Position numbers and translations under genes: made by a program. From NCBI GenBank assembly GCA_964544115.1, contig CAZJBP010000038.1, positions 1 to 23,835 of the forward strand: DNA of 23,835 nt. The letters are read 5' to 3'. Positions 8,028 through 15,344 of the stretch are shown here, piece after piece (the stretch's first letter is position 1; every line of letters begins with the position of its first letter). The notes beneath the pieces were generated by a model that saw only the letters and a list, made by a program, of their open reading frames with translations, was not told the origin of the DNA and ran no database searches. This DNA comes from CAZJBP01 sp964544115. Lineage in GTDB: Bacteria > Verrucomicrobiota > Kiritimatiellia > UBA8416 > JADHWI01.

Positions 8028-10187
8028 ATGAAACACCTATCGCGAATGCTCTCCACGACTGGCCGTTCCATGGCGAGCGTGACCGGCTGGCTGGTTGCGC
8101 TGGCCGCCGGAGGGGCGCTGGCCGCCGCCGCGCCGGACTGCCTGTCCTGTCACGAGGACGCCTCGCTGACGATGGAGAGGGCGGGCACCAACGTGTCCCT
8201 GCATGTGGACGCCACGCTCCTCAAGGGATCCCCTCACGCGGACCTGGCCTGCACTGACTGCCACGCGGGGCTGAACCCGGAAGAGGCGCCGCACGCCAAT
8301 CCCATCCAGCCGGTCAACTGCCTCGAGTGTCATGACGAGGCCAAGTTCACCAATCTGACGCACAGCGTCCACGGCCCTGCGAAACCCGGCGAGCCGGCGC
8401 GGGTGCGCTGCGCCGGCTGCCACGGCACCCACGGCATCCGGAGCGTGACCGGGCAGGATCCCCTCCAGCGCAAAGTGTTGGGCGTAAACATGTGCGCCAG
8501 CTGCCATCGCGCACAGCGCGAGACGTACGACGGCTCCGACCATGGGCGCGCTCTGGCGGCGGGTGTTCTTGGGGCTCCCACCTGTGTGGACTGCCACGGC
8601 GAACACGGTGTTCTGCGCCCCTCGGACCCGTCCGCGCAGGCCAGCCGGTCGCACGAGGTGGCGATGTGCCTCGATTGTCATCGCGACCGCGCTGACGTGC
8701 GCGACCGCGTGGCCGCTTCAGCCGGCTTCATCTCGGGATACGAAAGCAGCGTTCACGGTCGGGACGGCAAGGACCGTGAGGCGGCGGCGGTCTGCTCGGA
8801 CTGTCACGGCAGCCACTCGGTGAAGAAGGCGTCGGATCCGACGTCCTCCGTGGCGAGGCTTCACATCGCCGACACCTGTGGCGCGTGTCACCCCGACCAG
8901 CGCGCCGCGTTCGCCGCCAGCATCCATGGCACCTCGCTGGCGAACGGGTCCACCGATGCGCCCACCTGCACGAGCTGCCACGGGGAGCACATGATCCTGC
9001 CCCACGGCGATCAGCGGTCGCCGACGGCGGCGAAGAACGTGTCCGTCGAGGTCTGCGCGCCCTGCCACGCATCCGTGAAGCTGGCCGCCAAGTACGGCCT
9101 GGCGCCCGGCCGTTTTGAGAGTTTCTCCGACAGCTACCATGGGCTTGCCGGACGTGCGGGTTCGACCGCGGCGGCCAACTGCGCCAGCTGCCACGGCGTG
9201 CATGACATCCTGCCGTCCTCGGACCCGCGCTCCCACATCCACAAGGACAACCTGGCCGCCACCTGCGGGCATTGCCACCCCGGCGCAGGGCGGAACTTCA
9301 CGAAGGGCTCGGTGCACGTGGTGGCCAGCCCCGAGACGGACCGCGCCATCTTCTGGGTCTCGCGCATCTACCTGCTGGCGATCGTGCTGATCATCGGCGG
9401 CATGCTGCTCCACAACGCATTCGACTTTGTCCGCAAGACCCGCCGCAAGATGAAGGAGCGCCACGGCCTCATTCCCGTCCGCCAGTTCTCGCCACGTCTG
9501 TACCTGCGGATGACGCGGTCCGAGCGCATTCAGCACGCGGCGCTGATCGTGAGCTTCGTGACGCTGGCGCTGACGGGGTTTGCGCTCCGCTTCCCCGACG
9601 CCTGGTGGGTCGCGCCGTTCCTCAGCATCAGCCCGCGCTTGTTCGCCCTGCGCGGCATCGTGCACCGCGCGGCCGCGGTGGTGATGGTGGCGGCAAGCGC
9701 CTATCACCTGGGATACCTGGCGTTCACTGCGCGCGGGCGCAGGCTGTTCTGCGACCTGTGGCCGCAGTGGAAGGATGCGACCGACGCCATCGGCATGATG
9801 ATGTACAACGCCGGCCTCTCGAGCACGAAACCGAAGCTCGGGCGGTTCAGCTATGTTGAGAAGAGCGAATACTGGGCGCTGATGTGGGGCACGGCGGTGA
9901 TGGCGATCACCGGCATGATCCTGTGGGTGGACAACGCCTCGATGAACCTTCTGGGCAAGCTGGGCGTGGACATCGCGCGGACCGTGCACTACTACGAGGC
10001 CTGGCTGGCCGTGCTGGCCATCGTGGTCTGGCATCTGCACTTCGTCATGTTCAACCCGGACACGTATCCCCTGAACCTGGCGTTCTGGACCGGAACCCTC
10101 ACGGAGGAGGAGATGGAGCACGAGCACCCGCTGGAGCTCGAGGAGATCCATCGCCGGGAGCGGGAATCGGGTCAGAGGCCGGATTGA
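8028..10187 (+). CDS. 13-heme cytochrome c fused to a b-type cytochrome (CbcL-like layout)
   Basis: The protein is 719 aa. A signal peptide (1-35, ending ALAAAA) precedes a periplasmic region with thirteen CX2CH motifs between Cys38 and His416. Residues 440-680 form a five-helix b-type cytochrome module of the hydrogenase/formate dehydrogenase type (helices near 442-466, 502-521, 543-566, 616-635 and 653-675), with likely heme-b ligands among His503, His546, His560, His654, His669 and His671. CbcL of Geobacter, a menaquinol oxidase for extracellular electron transfer, has the same order of a multiheme c domain and a diheme b domain; the heme count here is higher. The likely role is moving electrons between the quinone pool and periplasmic or extracellular partners together with the upstream NapC-like protein. 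The start is uncertain: ATG 8028 is chosen, and GTG 8010, overlapping the upstream stop as GTGA, is an alternative. Confidence 0.87.
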   Translation: MKHLSRMLSTTGRSMASVTGWLVALAAGGALAAAAPDCLSCHEDASLTMERAGTNVSLHVDATLLKGSPHADLACTDCHAGLNPEEAPHANPIQPVNCLECHDEAKFTNLTHSVHGPAKPGEPARVRCAGCHGTHGIRSVTGQDPLQRKVLGVNMCASCHRAQRETYDGSDHGRALAAGVLGAPTCVDCHGEHGVLRPSDPSAQASRSHEVAMCLDCHRDRADVRDRVAASAGFISGYESSVHGRDGKDREAAAVCSDCHGSHSVKKASDPTSSVARLHIADTCGACHPDQRAAFAASIHGTSLANGSTDAPTCTSCHGEHMILPHGDQRSPTAAKNVSVEVCAPCHASVKLAAKYGLAPGRFESFSDSYHGLAGRAGSTAAANCASCHGVHDILPSSDPRSHIHKDNLAATCGHCHPGAGRNFTKGSVHVVASPETDRAIFWVSRIYLLAIVLIIGGMLLHNAFDFVRKTRRKMKERHGLIPVRQFSPRLYLRMTRSERIQHAALIVSFVTLALTGFALRFPDAWWVAPFLSISPRLFALRGIVHRAAAVVMVAASAYHLGYLAFTARGRRLFCDLWPQWKDATDAIGMMMYNAGLSSTKPKLGRFSYVEKSEYWALMWGTAVMAITGMILWVDNASMNLLGKLGVDIARTVHYYEAWLAVLAIVVWHLHFVMFNPDTYPLNLAFWTGTLTEEEMEHEHPLELEEIHRRERESGQRPD

Positions 10188-10238
10188 GGACGGTGCGCCG
10201 GGCGGAACGGACCGTGCAGCCCTGAAGCGAGCGGCCAA

Positions 10239-10520
10239 TCAGTCGATCGTAACGCGATAGAAGAGGGTGGGGGCGACTGGCGCGGTGTGGGTGAACGTGT
10301 GGGTCGCTGCCGTTGGCGGGGTGTTGGTGAGAAGCGGGCTCCAGGTCTGCGCGGGATCCGCCAGATCGGGGCGGATGTCGAGCCGCTGGCGGGCCGCGGT
10401 TCCGCCTTTCCATCGGACGGTGACGTTGGCCGACGCGCTCATGGCCACCGTCACCGTCTCGCTCTGTGCGCCGCCGGCGGCCATCGCTTCGGCATCGGTC
10501 ACGGGCGGCGATCTGCCCCT
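10239..10520 (-). pseudogene. 3' remnant of a surface/exported protein gene
   Basis: On the - strand the frame ending at 10239 reads as a credible C-terminus over about 90 residues: VTVAMSASANVTVRWKGG, then RQRLDI, TWSPLLTNTPP and a final LFYRVTID. Tails of the form W-S-x-L ... FYRV are common at the end of large exported proteins in Verrucomicrobia-type genomes. Above about 10520 the frame becomes shadow-like and no start is evident. It is probably a decayed gene end rather than an expressed gene. Confidence 0.5.
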
Positions 10521-10700
10521 GACGTGGTCTTCGATGCCAGCGCGTCGGCCGATCCTGACGGCAGCATCGTCACGTATGCCTGGGATTTTGGCGACGGAGC
10601 AACCGCCTCGGGCAACTACCTGTACCGCGTGCAGGCGTTCAACGCCGCCACGGGCAAGGTGTCGGGCTATTCCAACAGCGCCTCGGTCCGGGTCAAGTAG
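10518..10700 (+). pseudogene. 3' remnant of a PKD/fibronectin-type surface protein gene
   Basis: The frame from 10518 to the TAG at 10698-10700 encodes a PKD core (FDASASADPDGSI, then YAWDFGDGATASG) that jumps directly into a fibronectin-III-like tail (YLYRVQAFNA, then GYSNSASVRVK). The second half of the PKD fold and the first half of the FnIII fold are missing at that junction, so an internal in-frame deletion is likely. Upstream of 10518 the frame is not protein-like and overlaps the opposite-strand remnant. No start or ribosome-binding site was found. Confidence 0.6.
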
Positions 10701-10720
10701 GGGCCAAGGATTCCTCACGC

Positions 10721-10775
10721 GCCGGGCCGTTCGGCCCGGCCAAGATCGGCATGGGTCCAGGGCGGGGTCCATGCC
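10721..10775. terminator. GC-rich hairpins after the remnant genes
   Basis: GCCGGGCCG (10721-10729) and CGGCCCGGC (10732-10740) form a perfect palindromic stem. A second pair, GGCATGG (10748-10754) and CCATGCC (10769-10775), follows. Neither has a T tract, so an intrinsic terminator is only a possibility. They separate the remnant region from the promoter at 10790. Confidence 0.3.
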
Positions 10776-10789
10776 CCGCGCATTGCCTC

Positions 10790-10818
10790 TTGTCATTCCA
10801 CCCGTCGGGCGCTATCTT
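10790..10818 (+). promoter_or_regulatory. Sigma70-type promoter for the TPR-ExbB-ExbD operon
   Basis: TTGTCA (10790-10795, five of six consensus bases) and TATCTT (10813-10818, four of six) are separated by exactly 17 bases. The first gene of the operon starts about 80 bases downstream. Confidence 0.55.
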
Positions 10819-10823
10819 CGCCG

Positions 10824-10840
10824 GCCACCTTAGCGGTGGC
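10824..10840 (+). other. 5' UTR hairpin
   Basis: GCCACC (10824-10829) and GGTGGC (10835-10840) form a 6-bp stem with a TTAGC loop just downstream of the predicted transcription start. It may stabilise the leader; no function is shown. Confidence 0.3.
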
Positions 10841-10898
10841 ATAGGTCCTCTTATTGAAAGACATGCTCGGCTCAGGTCGGACCTTCGGAGAGAAGCGG

Positions 10899-13800
10899 AT
10901 GAAGGCAGAAAGCTTTCGAGGCGGGTGGCTCATTCTGGCGTGTGCGGCCCTGCTTCTGGGGGGGCGAACGGCTCTGGCGGCCGATGCGGCGGATCCCATG
11001 GCCAAGCTGTACAACGGCAATGCGTTGTACAACATGAAGCTCTACTCCGCCGCGGTCGCGGAATACAGCGCGTTTCTCGGAGAGAACCCGGGGCATGCAA
11101 AGACGGCCGAGGCTCGCTACGGACTGGCCCTTTCCTACTACGGGTCGGGCAACTACGGCCAGGCCGAGCCGCTGCTGAAGGGCCTGCTTGAGAACTTCAC
11201 GGTCGGCGACAAGCAGCAGCTGATCGTCCTGCTCGGCGAGTGCGTGCTCCGGCTGCGTGGGCCGGTCGAGGCGGAGAAGATCTTCGCCCGCCCGGATGTC
11301 ATGCAGGGCACCAACACATACTTCCGCAACATGGGCCTCGCGTTCCTGACCGACACGCTGTACCGCCAGTCCAAGTGGCAGGAGGCGGCTGAGGTGGCGG
11401 ACCGCGCCAGGCCCCTGCTGCCGGCGGACGACGTGGCCGCGCGCGTCGGCTATCAGGGCGCCTACGCGCGCTATCAGCTCAAGGAGATGGACAAGGCGGC
11501 GGCCGGGTTTGCCGCGATCGAGGGCCTAGTCACCAACAAGGCGATGGAGGCCCAGGTGGCCTTTCTGCTCGGCGAGAGCCTGCGTGAGGGCGGGAAGCCC
11601 GAGAAGGCGGAACCGGCGTATTTCCACGCCACCGCGAAGGCCAAGGGCGGGCTCAAGGAGGAGTCCCTCTTCCGCCTCGGATTTGTGCGATTCCAGCTCG
11701 GTCGCTACGACACCTCCGTGCAGGCGCTCCAGACCTGCCTCGGCAGCAATCCCTCCAACCGGGTCATGGATGCGACGCTCTACCTGGGCCGCGCGTGGCT
11801 TGAGCAGAAGAACTTCGGCGAGGCGGAGCAGAAGCTGCGCCGGGTCAGCGAGAGCAACAATGTCTTCGCCGCAGAGGGCACCCTTTGGCTGGGGCGCACG
11901 TATTCCCGCCAGAACCGGACGGACGACGCGCTCAAGGTGCTGACCAACAGCGTTCCGCGGTTCGGGGGCGACCCGCTGCTGGCAGACCTGCTCTTCGACC
12001 AAGGCACCCTCTTCATGGCCAAGCAGAAGTACCCGGAAGCCTCGGCGTCGTTTGGGCGGCTTGAGGGCGAGCGGCGCACCTGGTCGCGCCTGGACGAGTC
12101 GCTGCGCCTGCATGCCCTCTGCACGCACCGCACGAAGGACTACGGGACCAGCATTGCGCTGTGCAACCAGTTCTTTACCGCGTTCACCAATCATGCCGCG
12201 GCGGCGGAAGTCCTCTTCATCAAGGCGGAGAGCCAGTACCTCCAGAACCCGGCGACGCCGGATGAGGCGCTCAAGCTCTACCGGCAGTTCCAGGCCCAGT
12301 TCCCGAAGGATCCGCAGAACGGGGACGCGGTCAGCCTGCGGATCGGCCAGATCTTGCACTTCAAGGGCGAGTGGGCGGAGGCGCTGAAGCTCCTTCTGCC
12401 GCTGGCGGACAAGGACACCCCGGAGGCTCCGAACAAGGTCTTTGCCGAGGTGAAGTTCCTGATCGGGGACTGCTACTTCCACCAGGAGAAGTGGGCGGAG
12501 GCGGTCGTGCCGCTGGAGGCCTACGTCAAGAAGGCGGCCCAGGAGCAGCCCAACGTGGACATCGCGTTCCTCGAGCTGGCCATTTCTCAGATCAAGCTCG
12601 GAAAGCCCGAGCCAGCCATGTCGAACCTGGAGCAGCTGACGGGACGCTACCCGAAGAGCCAGCACTTGGCCCTCGCGCTGACGGAGCTCGGCCGCCTCTA
12701 CTACGAGGCAAAGCGCCCCGGCAACGCCCAGCCCACGCTGGAGCGCGTGGCGAAGGAGTTCCCGGATTGCCCGCAGCGCCCGCAGGCCGAGTACTACCGC
12801 GGCTGGCTGAACCTGGACGCCAACCGCGACGCCCAGGCGGAGACGAACTTCCTGCAGGTCGTGCAGCGGGCTGCGAACGATCCCCTGGCCCCGGACAGCC
12901 GGCTGCAGCTCGGGCTGATCACGCTTCGCGCGCAGCGCTTCAACGACTCCTGGGGGCACTTCGCGTCGCTCCAGGGCACGTACACGAACTTCGCCAAGCT
13001 GGACGAGGCCTACTACTCCGGCGGCATGGCCCTCGCGCGGATGAACAATCATGACGCGGCGATCAGCCAGTTCAAGACCGTCCTGAGCAAATACCCCAAG
13101 TCCCCCATGGCAGACCGCGCCGCCTACGAAATGGCGTGGTGCCAGCGCCGTGCCAACCGCAATGACGAGGCGGTCAAGGCCTACGACGAACTGCTCGCGC
13201 GCTATCCCAGCAGCCCCCTGGCCGAGCGCGCCCGCTTCGAGAAGGCGGAGCTGACGTTCGACAAGGGGAACTACGACGCGGTCGTCGCCCAGCTCAAGGA
13301 GACCATCGCGGGCGCCGCGGACAAGACCGTGAAAGAGCAGGCCATCTATCGCCTCGGCTGGGCCTACCTGAGTCAGGGCAACGCCGCCGCGGCCGCCAAA
13401 ACCTTCGAGGCCCTGGTGGCGGAGTTCCCGGAGACCGAGCGGGCCGCCACCGCGCACTACCAGGCTGGCGAGATGCGCATGAAGCTCAAGGAATATGAAT
13501 CCGCGCGGGACCACTTCACCGCCGCGCTGGCAGCCCGGAACGCGAAGGAGATCCGCGAGTCCGCCCTTCTACGGCAGGGCGAAACGCAGTCCCTGACTGG
13601 CAAGTGGGGCGACGCCATGGGCTCGTACTCCCAGTTCCAGGGCGAGTTCGCCACCAGCAAGTGGATCCAGCAGGCGCGCTTCGGCGCCGGATGGGCCGGC
13701 GAGAACAACAAGCAGTACGACTGGGCCATCAACGAGTACCGCAAGGTGCTGGCCGAGCGCGGCACCGACGAGATCTCCGCCCGCGCCCAGTTCCAGATCG

Positions 13801-14054
13801 GCGAGTGCCTGTTCGCGCTGCAGCGCTACGATCAGGCCGTGCAGGAGCTGGTCCGGGTGGACGTCAACTTCCGCTACCCGTCGTGGAGCGGAAAAGCGCT
13901 GTACGAGGTCGGCCGCGTGCTGGAGCTCCAGGGCGACAAGGTCAAGGCGGCGGAGCAGTACAAGATCGTTATGGGCCGCTTCCCCAAGGAAGACGTGGGC
14001 GCGGCGGCCCGCACCCGCCTGTTCGAACTGCAGGCGGGCGGCACGAAGAAATAG
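10899..14054 (+). CDS. Large exported TPR-repeat protein
   Basis: The protein is 1051 aa with a signal peptide (1-27, cleavage likely after ALA). The rest is almost wholly tetratricopeptide-type helix pairs with the family pattern of alternating small and aromatic residues; many units end in YP-S or FP-type turns, for example RYPKSQ, KYPKSP and RYPSSP. These resemble the TPRs of CpoB/YbgF and BamD, which act as periplasmic scaffolds. No enzyme domain was seen. ATG 10899 is chosen because GGAG (10887-10890) sits eight bases upstream and the signal peptide then begins properly; the TTG at 10854 gives a non-signal extension. It leads an operon with exbB, exbD and a giant toroid/PD40 protein, so it is probably the periplasmic scaffold or adaptor of a proton-motive-force-driven complex. 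Its partners are inferred from position only. Confidence 0.85.
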   Translation: MKAESFRGGWLILACAALLLGGRTALAADAADPMAKLYNGNALYNMKLYSAAVAEYSAFLGENPGHAKTAEARYGLALSYYGSGNYGQAEPLLKGLLENFTVGDKQQLIVLLGECVLRLRGPVEAEKIFARPDVMQGTNTYFRNMGLAFLTDTLYRQSKWQEAAEVADRARPLLPADDVAARVGYQGAYARYQLKEMDKAAAGFAAIEGLVTNKAMEAQVAFLLGESLREGGKPEKAEPAYFHATAKAKGGLKEESLFRLGFVRFQLGRYDTSVQALQTCLGSNPSNRVMDATLYLGRAWLEQKNFGEAEQKLRRVSESNNVFAAEGTLWLGRTYSRQNRTDDALKVLTNSVPRFGGDPLLADLLFDQGTLFMAKQKYPEASASFGRLEGERRTWSRLDESLRLHALCTHRTKDYGTSIALCNQFFTAFTNHAAAAEVLFIKAESQYLQNPATPDEALKLYRQFQAQFPKDPQNGDAVSLRIGQILHFKGEWAEALKLLLPLADKDTPEAPNKVFAEVKFLIGDCYFHQEKWAEAVVPLEAYVKKAAQEQPNVDIAFLELAISQIKLGKPEPAMSNLEQLTGRYPKSQHLALALTELGRLYYEAKRPGNAQPTLERVAKEFPDCPQRPQAEYYRGWLNLDANRDAQAETNFLQVVQRAANDPLAPDSRLQLGLITLRAQRFNDSWGHFASLQGTYTNFAKLDEAYYSGGMALARMNNHDAAISQFKTVLSKYPKSPMADRAAYEMAWCQRRANRNDEAVKAYDELLARYPSSPLAERARFEKAELTFDKGNYDAVVAQLKETIAGAADKTVKEQAIYRLGWAYLSQGNAAAAAKTFEALVAEFPETERAATAHYQAGEMRMKLKEYESARDHFTAALAARNAKEIRESALLRQGETQSLTGKWGDAMGSYSQFQGEFATSKWIQQARFGAGWAGENNKQYDWAINEYRKVLAERGTDEISARAQFQIGECLFALQRYDQAVQELVRVDVNFRYPSWSGKALYEVGRVLELQGDKVKAAEQYKIVMGRFPKEDVGAAARTRLFELQAGGTKK

Positions 14055-14078
14055 GATCACGGTGAGGCGCAACAGGAA

Positions 14079-14096
14079 GCGTCCCCATCGGGACGC
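14079..14096 (+). other. Intercistronic hairpin between the TPR gene and exbB
   Basis: GCGTCCC (14079-14085) and GGGACGC (14090-14096) form a perfect 7-bp stem with a CATC loop in the 82-base gap. There is no T tract, so it is more likely an mRNA-stability or processing element than a terminator. Confidence 0.45.
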
Positions 14097-14136
14097 GGCA
14101 GGCAAGGAGCGAGAGAGAAAGGAAGCGTTGGACAGG

Positions 14137-14889
14137 ATGAAGAAGTCACTGAATTTGGCCATTATGGCTTGTGCGCTGTTCTTGACGTTTGGGGCCATGG
14201 CCCAGGTGAAGCAGGAAGCAGGCCCCGGCCTGGTCGCGCCGGAACAGCGCGACACCCTCTTCTCGCTGATCGTCAAGGGCGGCGTGGTGATGATCCCGCT
14301 GGGCCTGTGCTCCGTGGTCGGCCTGGCCCTGGCCGTCGAGCGCATGATCGGCCTCTCCCACGACCGGATCATTCCGCCCGGCTTCATCGACGGGCTCAAG
14401 CAGGCGTTCGGCAAGGGCAACGACGCCGGCGTCGCCGGGGCCATCCGTTTCTGCGAGGAGTCGACCGCGCCGATCGGCCGCGTGTTCCAGGCCGGCCTCC
14501 TGAGCCTGCCGATGGGGCCCAGCGGAGTGGAAAAGGCCATTGAGGACGCCGGCAGCCGCGAGGTGAACAAGCTCAAGCGCAGCGTTCGCGGCCTCTCCAT
14601 CCTCGCCTCAATCTCCCCGCTCCTTGGCCTGCTGGGCACGGTGTACGGCCTGATCAGCGTGTTCCAGAGCGCCTCCGTCGGCGGCATGGGCAAGGCGGAC
14701 GTACTGGCCAAGGGCATCTACGAGGCGCTCGTGACCACGGCCGCGGGCCTGACGATCGCCATCCCGGTTCTGCTGGCCTACCAGTACCTCGCCTCGAAGG
14801 TGGACGGGATGGTGGATGAGATGGACGAGATGGGCCTGATCTTCATGGCGTCCTGCGTGCACGCGCGCGATTCGCAGTCGAAAGGGTAA
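14137..14889 (+). CDS. exbB: ExbB/TolQ/MotA-family proton channel subunit with N-terminal signal sequence
   Basis: The protein is 250 aa. The first 22 residues look like a cleavable signal peptide (ending GAMA), as in the longer ExbB forms of PVC and marine bacteria. Three membrane helices follow (about 45-68, 153-176 and 196-218). The conserved channel blocks are SPLLGLLGTVYGLI (160-173) and GIYEALVTTAAGLTIAIP (193-210). ExbB pentamers surround ExbD and convert the proton gradient into movement of a partner protein. ATG 14137 is used; TTG 14128 is an alternative close to AGGAAG. exbD begins eight bases after the stop. The partner is not an ordinary TonB, since the only candidate in the operon is the 1790-residue protein downstream. 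Confidence 0.93.
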   Translation: MKKSLNLAIMACALFLTFGAMAQVKQEAGPGLVAPEQRDTLFSLIVKGGVVMIPLGLCSVVGLALAVERMIGLSHDRIIPPGFIDGLKQAFGKGNDAGVAGAIRFCEESTAPIGRVFQAGLLSLPMGPSGVEKAIEDAGSREVNKLKRSVRGLSILASISPLLGLLGTVYGLISVFQSASVGGMGKADVLAKGIYEALVTTAAGLTIAIPVLLAYQYLASKVDGMVDEMDEMGLIFMASCVHARDSQSKG

Positions 14890-14897
14890 GGGCGTAC

Positions 14898-15311
14898 ATG
14901 AAAATCCGCGAGACGGCAGACGCCGACGGCGACATCATCAACATGACTCCGGTCATCGACATGATGTTCATCCTCGTCATTTTCTTCGCGCTGAACTCGG
15001 TCTACCGGGAAGAGGAGCGGGATATCCAGGTCAACCTCCCGGCCAACTCCCAGAGCGCGACCCTGAGTTCCGCCCCGAAGGTCATCGTCCTGAACGTGCG
15101 GAAGACCGGCGCCTATGTCATCGGTAACCAGCAGGTGACGCTGGAGGAGATCGGGGAGAAGGTGCGCGATGCGCTCAAAGAAGACCCCGACCAGAAGGTG
15201 CTGATTCGAGCCGACGATCAAGCCATGCACGGCTACGTGGCCCAGGCCGTTGCGGCCTGCAGGTTCGCCGGCGTGAAGGAAGCCAACATCGGTTACAAGC
15301 TGCCGGAATAG
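14898..15311 (+). CDS. exbD: ExbD/TolR-family proton channel subunit
   Basis: The protein is 137 aa with one N-terminal membrane helix and a periplasmic domain. The helix contains the family motif NMTPVIDMMFILVIFFAL with the proton-carrying Asp21. The periplasmic half, with VLIRADDQAMHGYVAQAV (about 104-121), matches the ExbD/TolR fold. The gap to exbB is eight bases and AAGGG (14888-14892) precedes the ATG. It should pair with the upstream ExbB. Confidence 0.94.
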   Translation: MKIRETADADGDIINMTPVIDMMFILVIFFALNSVYREEERDIQVNLPANSQSATLSSAPKVIVLNVRKTGAYVIGNQQVTLEEIGEKVRDALKEDPDQKVLIRADDQAMHGYVAQAVAACRFAGVKEANIGYKLPE

Positions 15312-15344
15312 CGGCGGGCGGCACCGCGCAGGGATCGCATTGTC

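Noticed and set aside
10267..10833. 188-codon + strand frame over the remnant region
   Set aside because: It is out of frame with the PKD remnant and antisense to the credible - strand tail, with no ribosome-binding site or domain. The two remnants explain the region better.
14079..14096. Terminator between the TPR gene and exbB
   Set aside because: The stem is perfect but short and has no T tract, and the flanking genes look like one operon.
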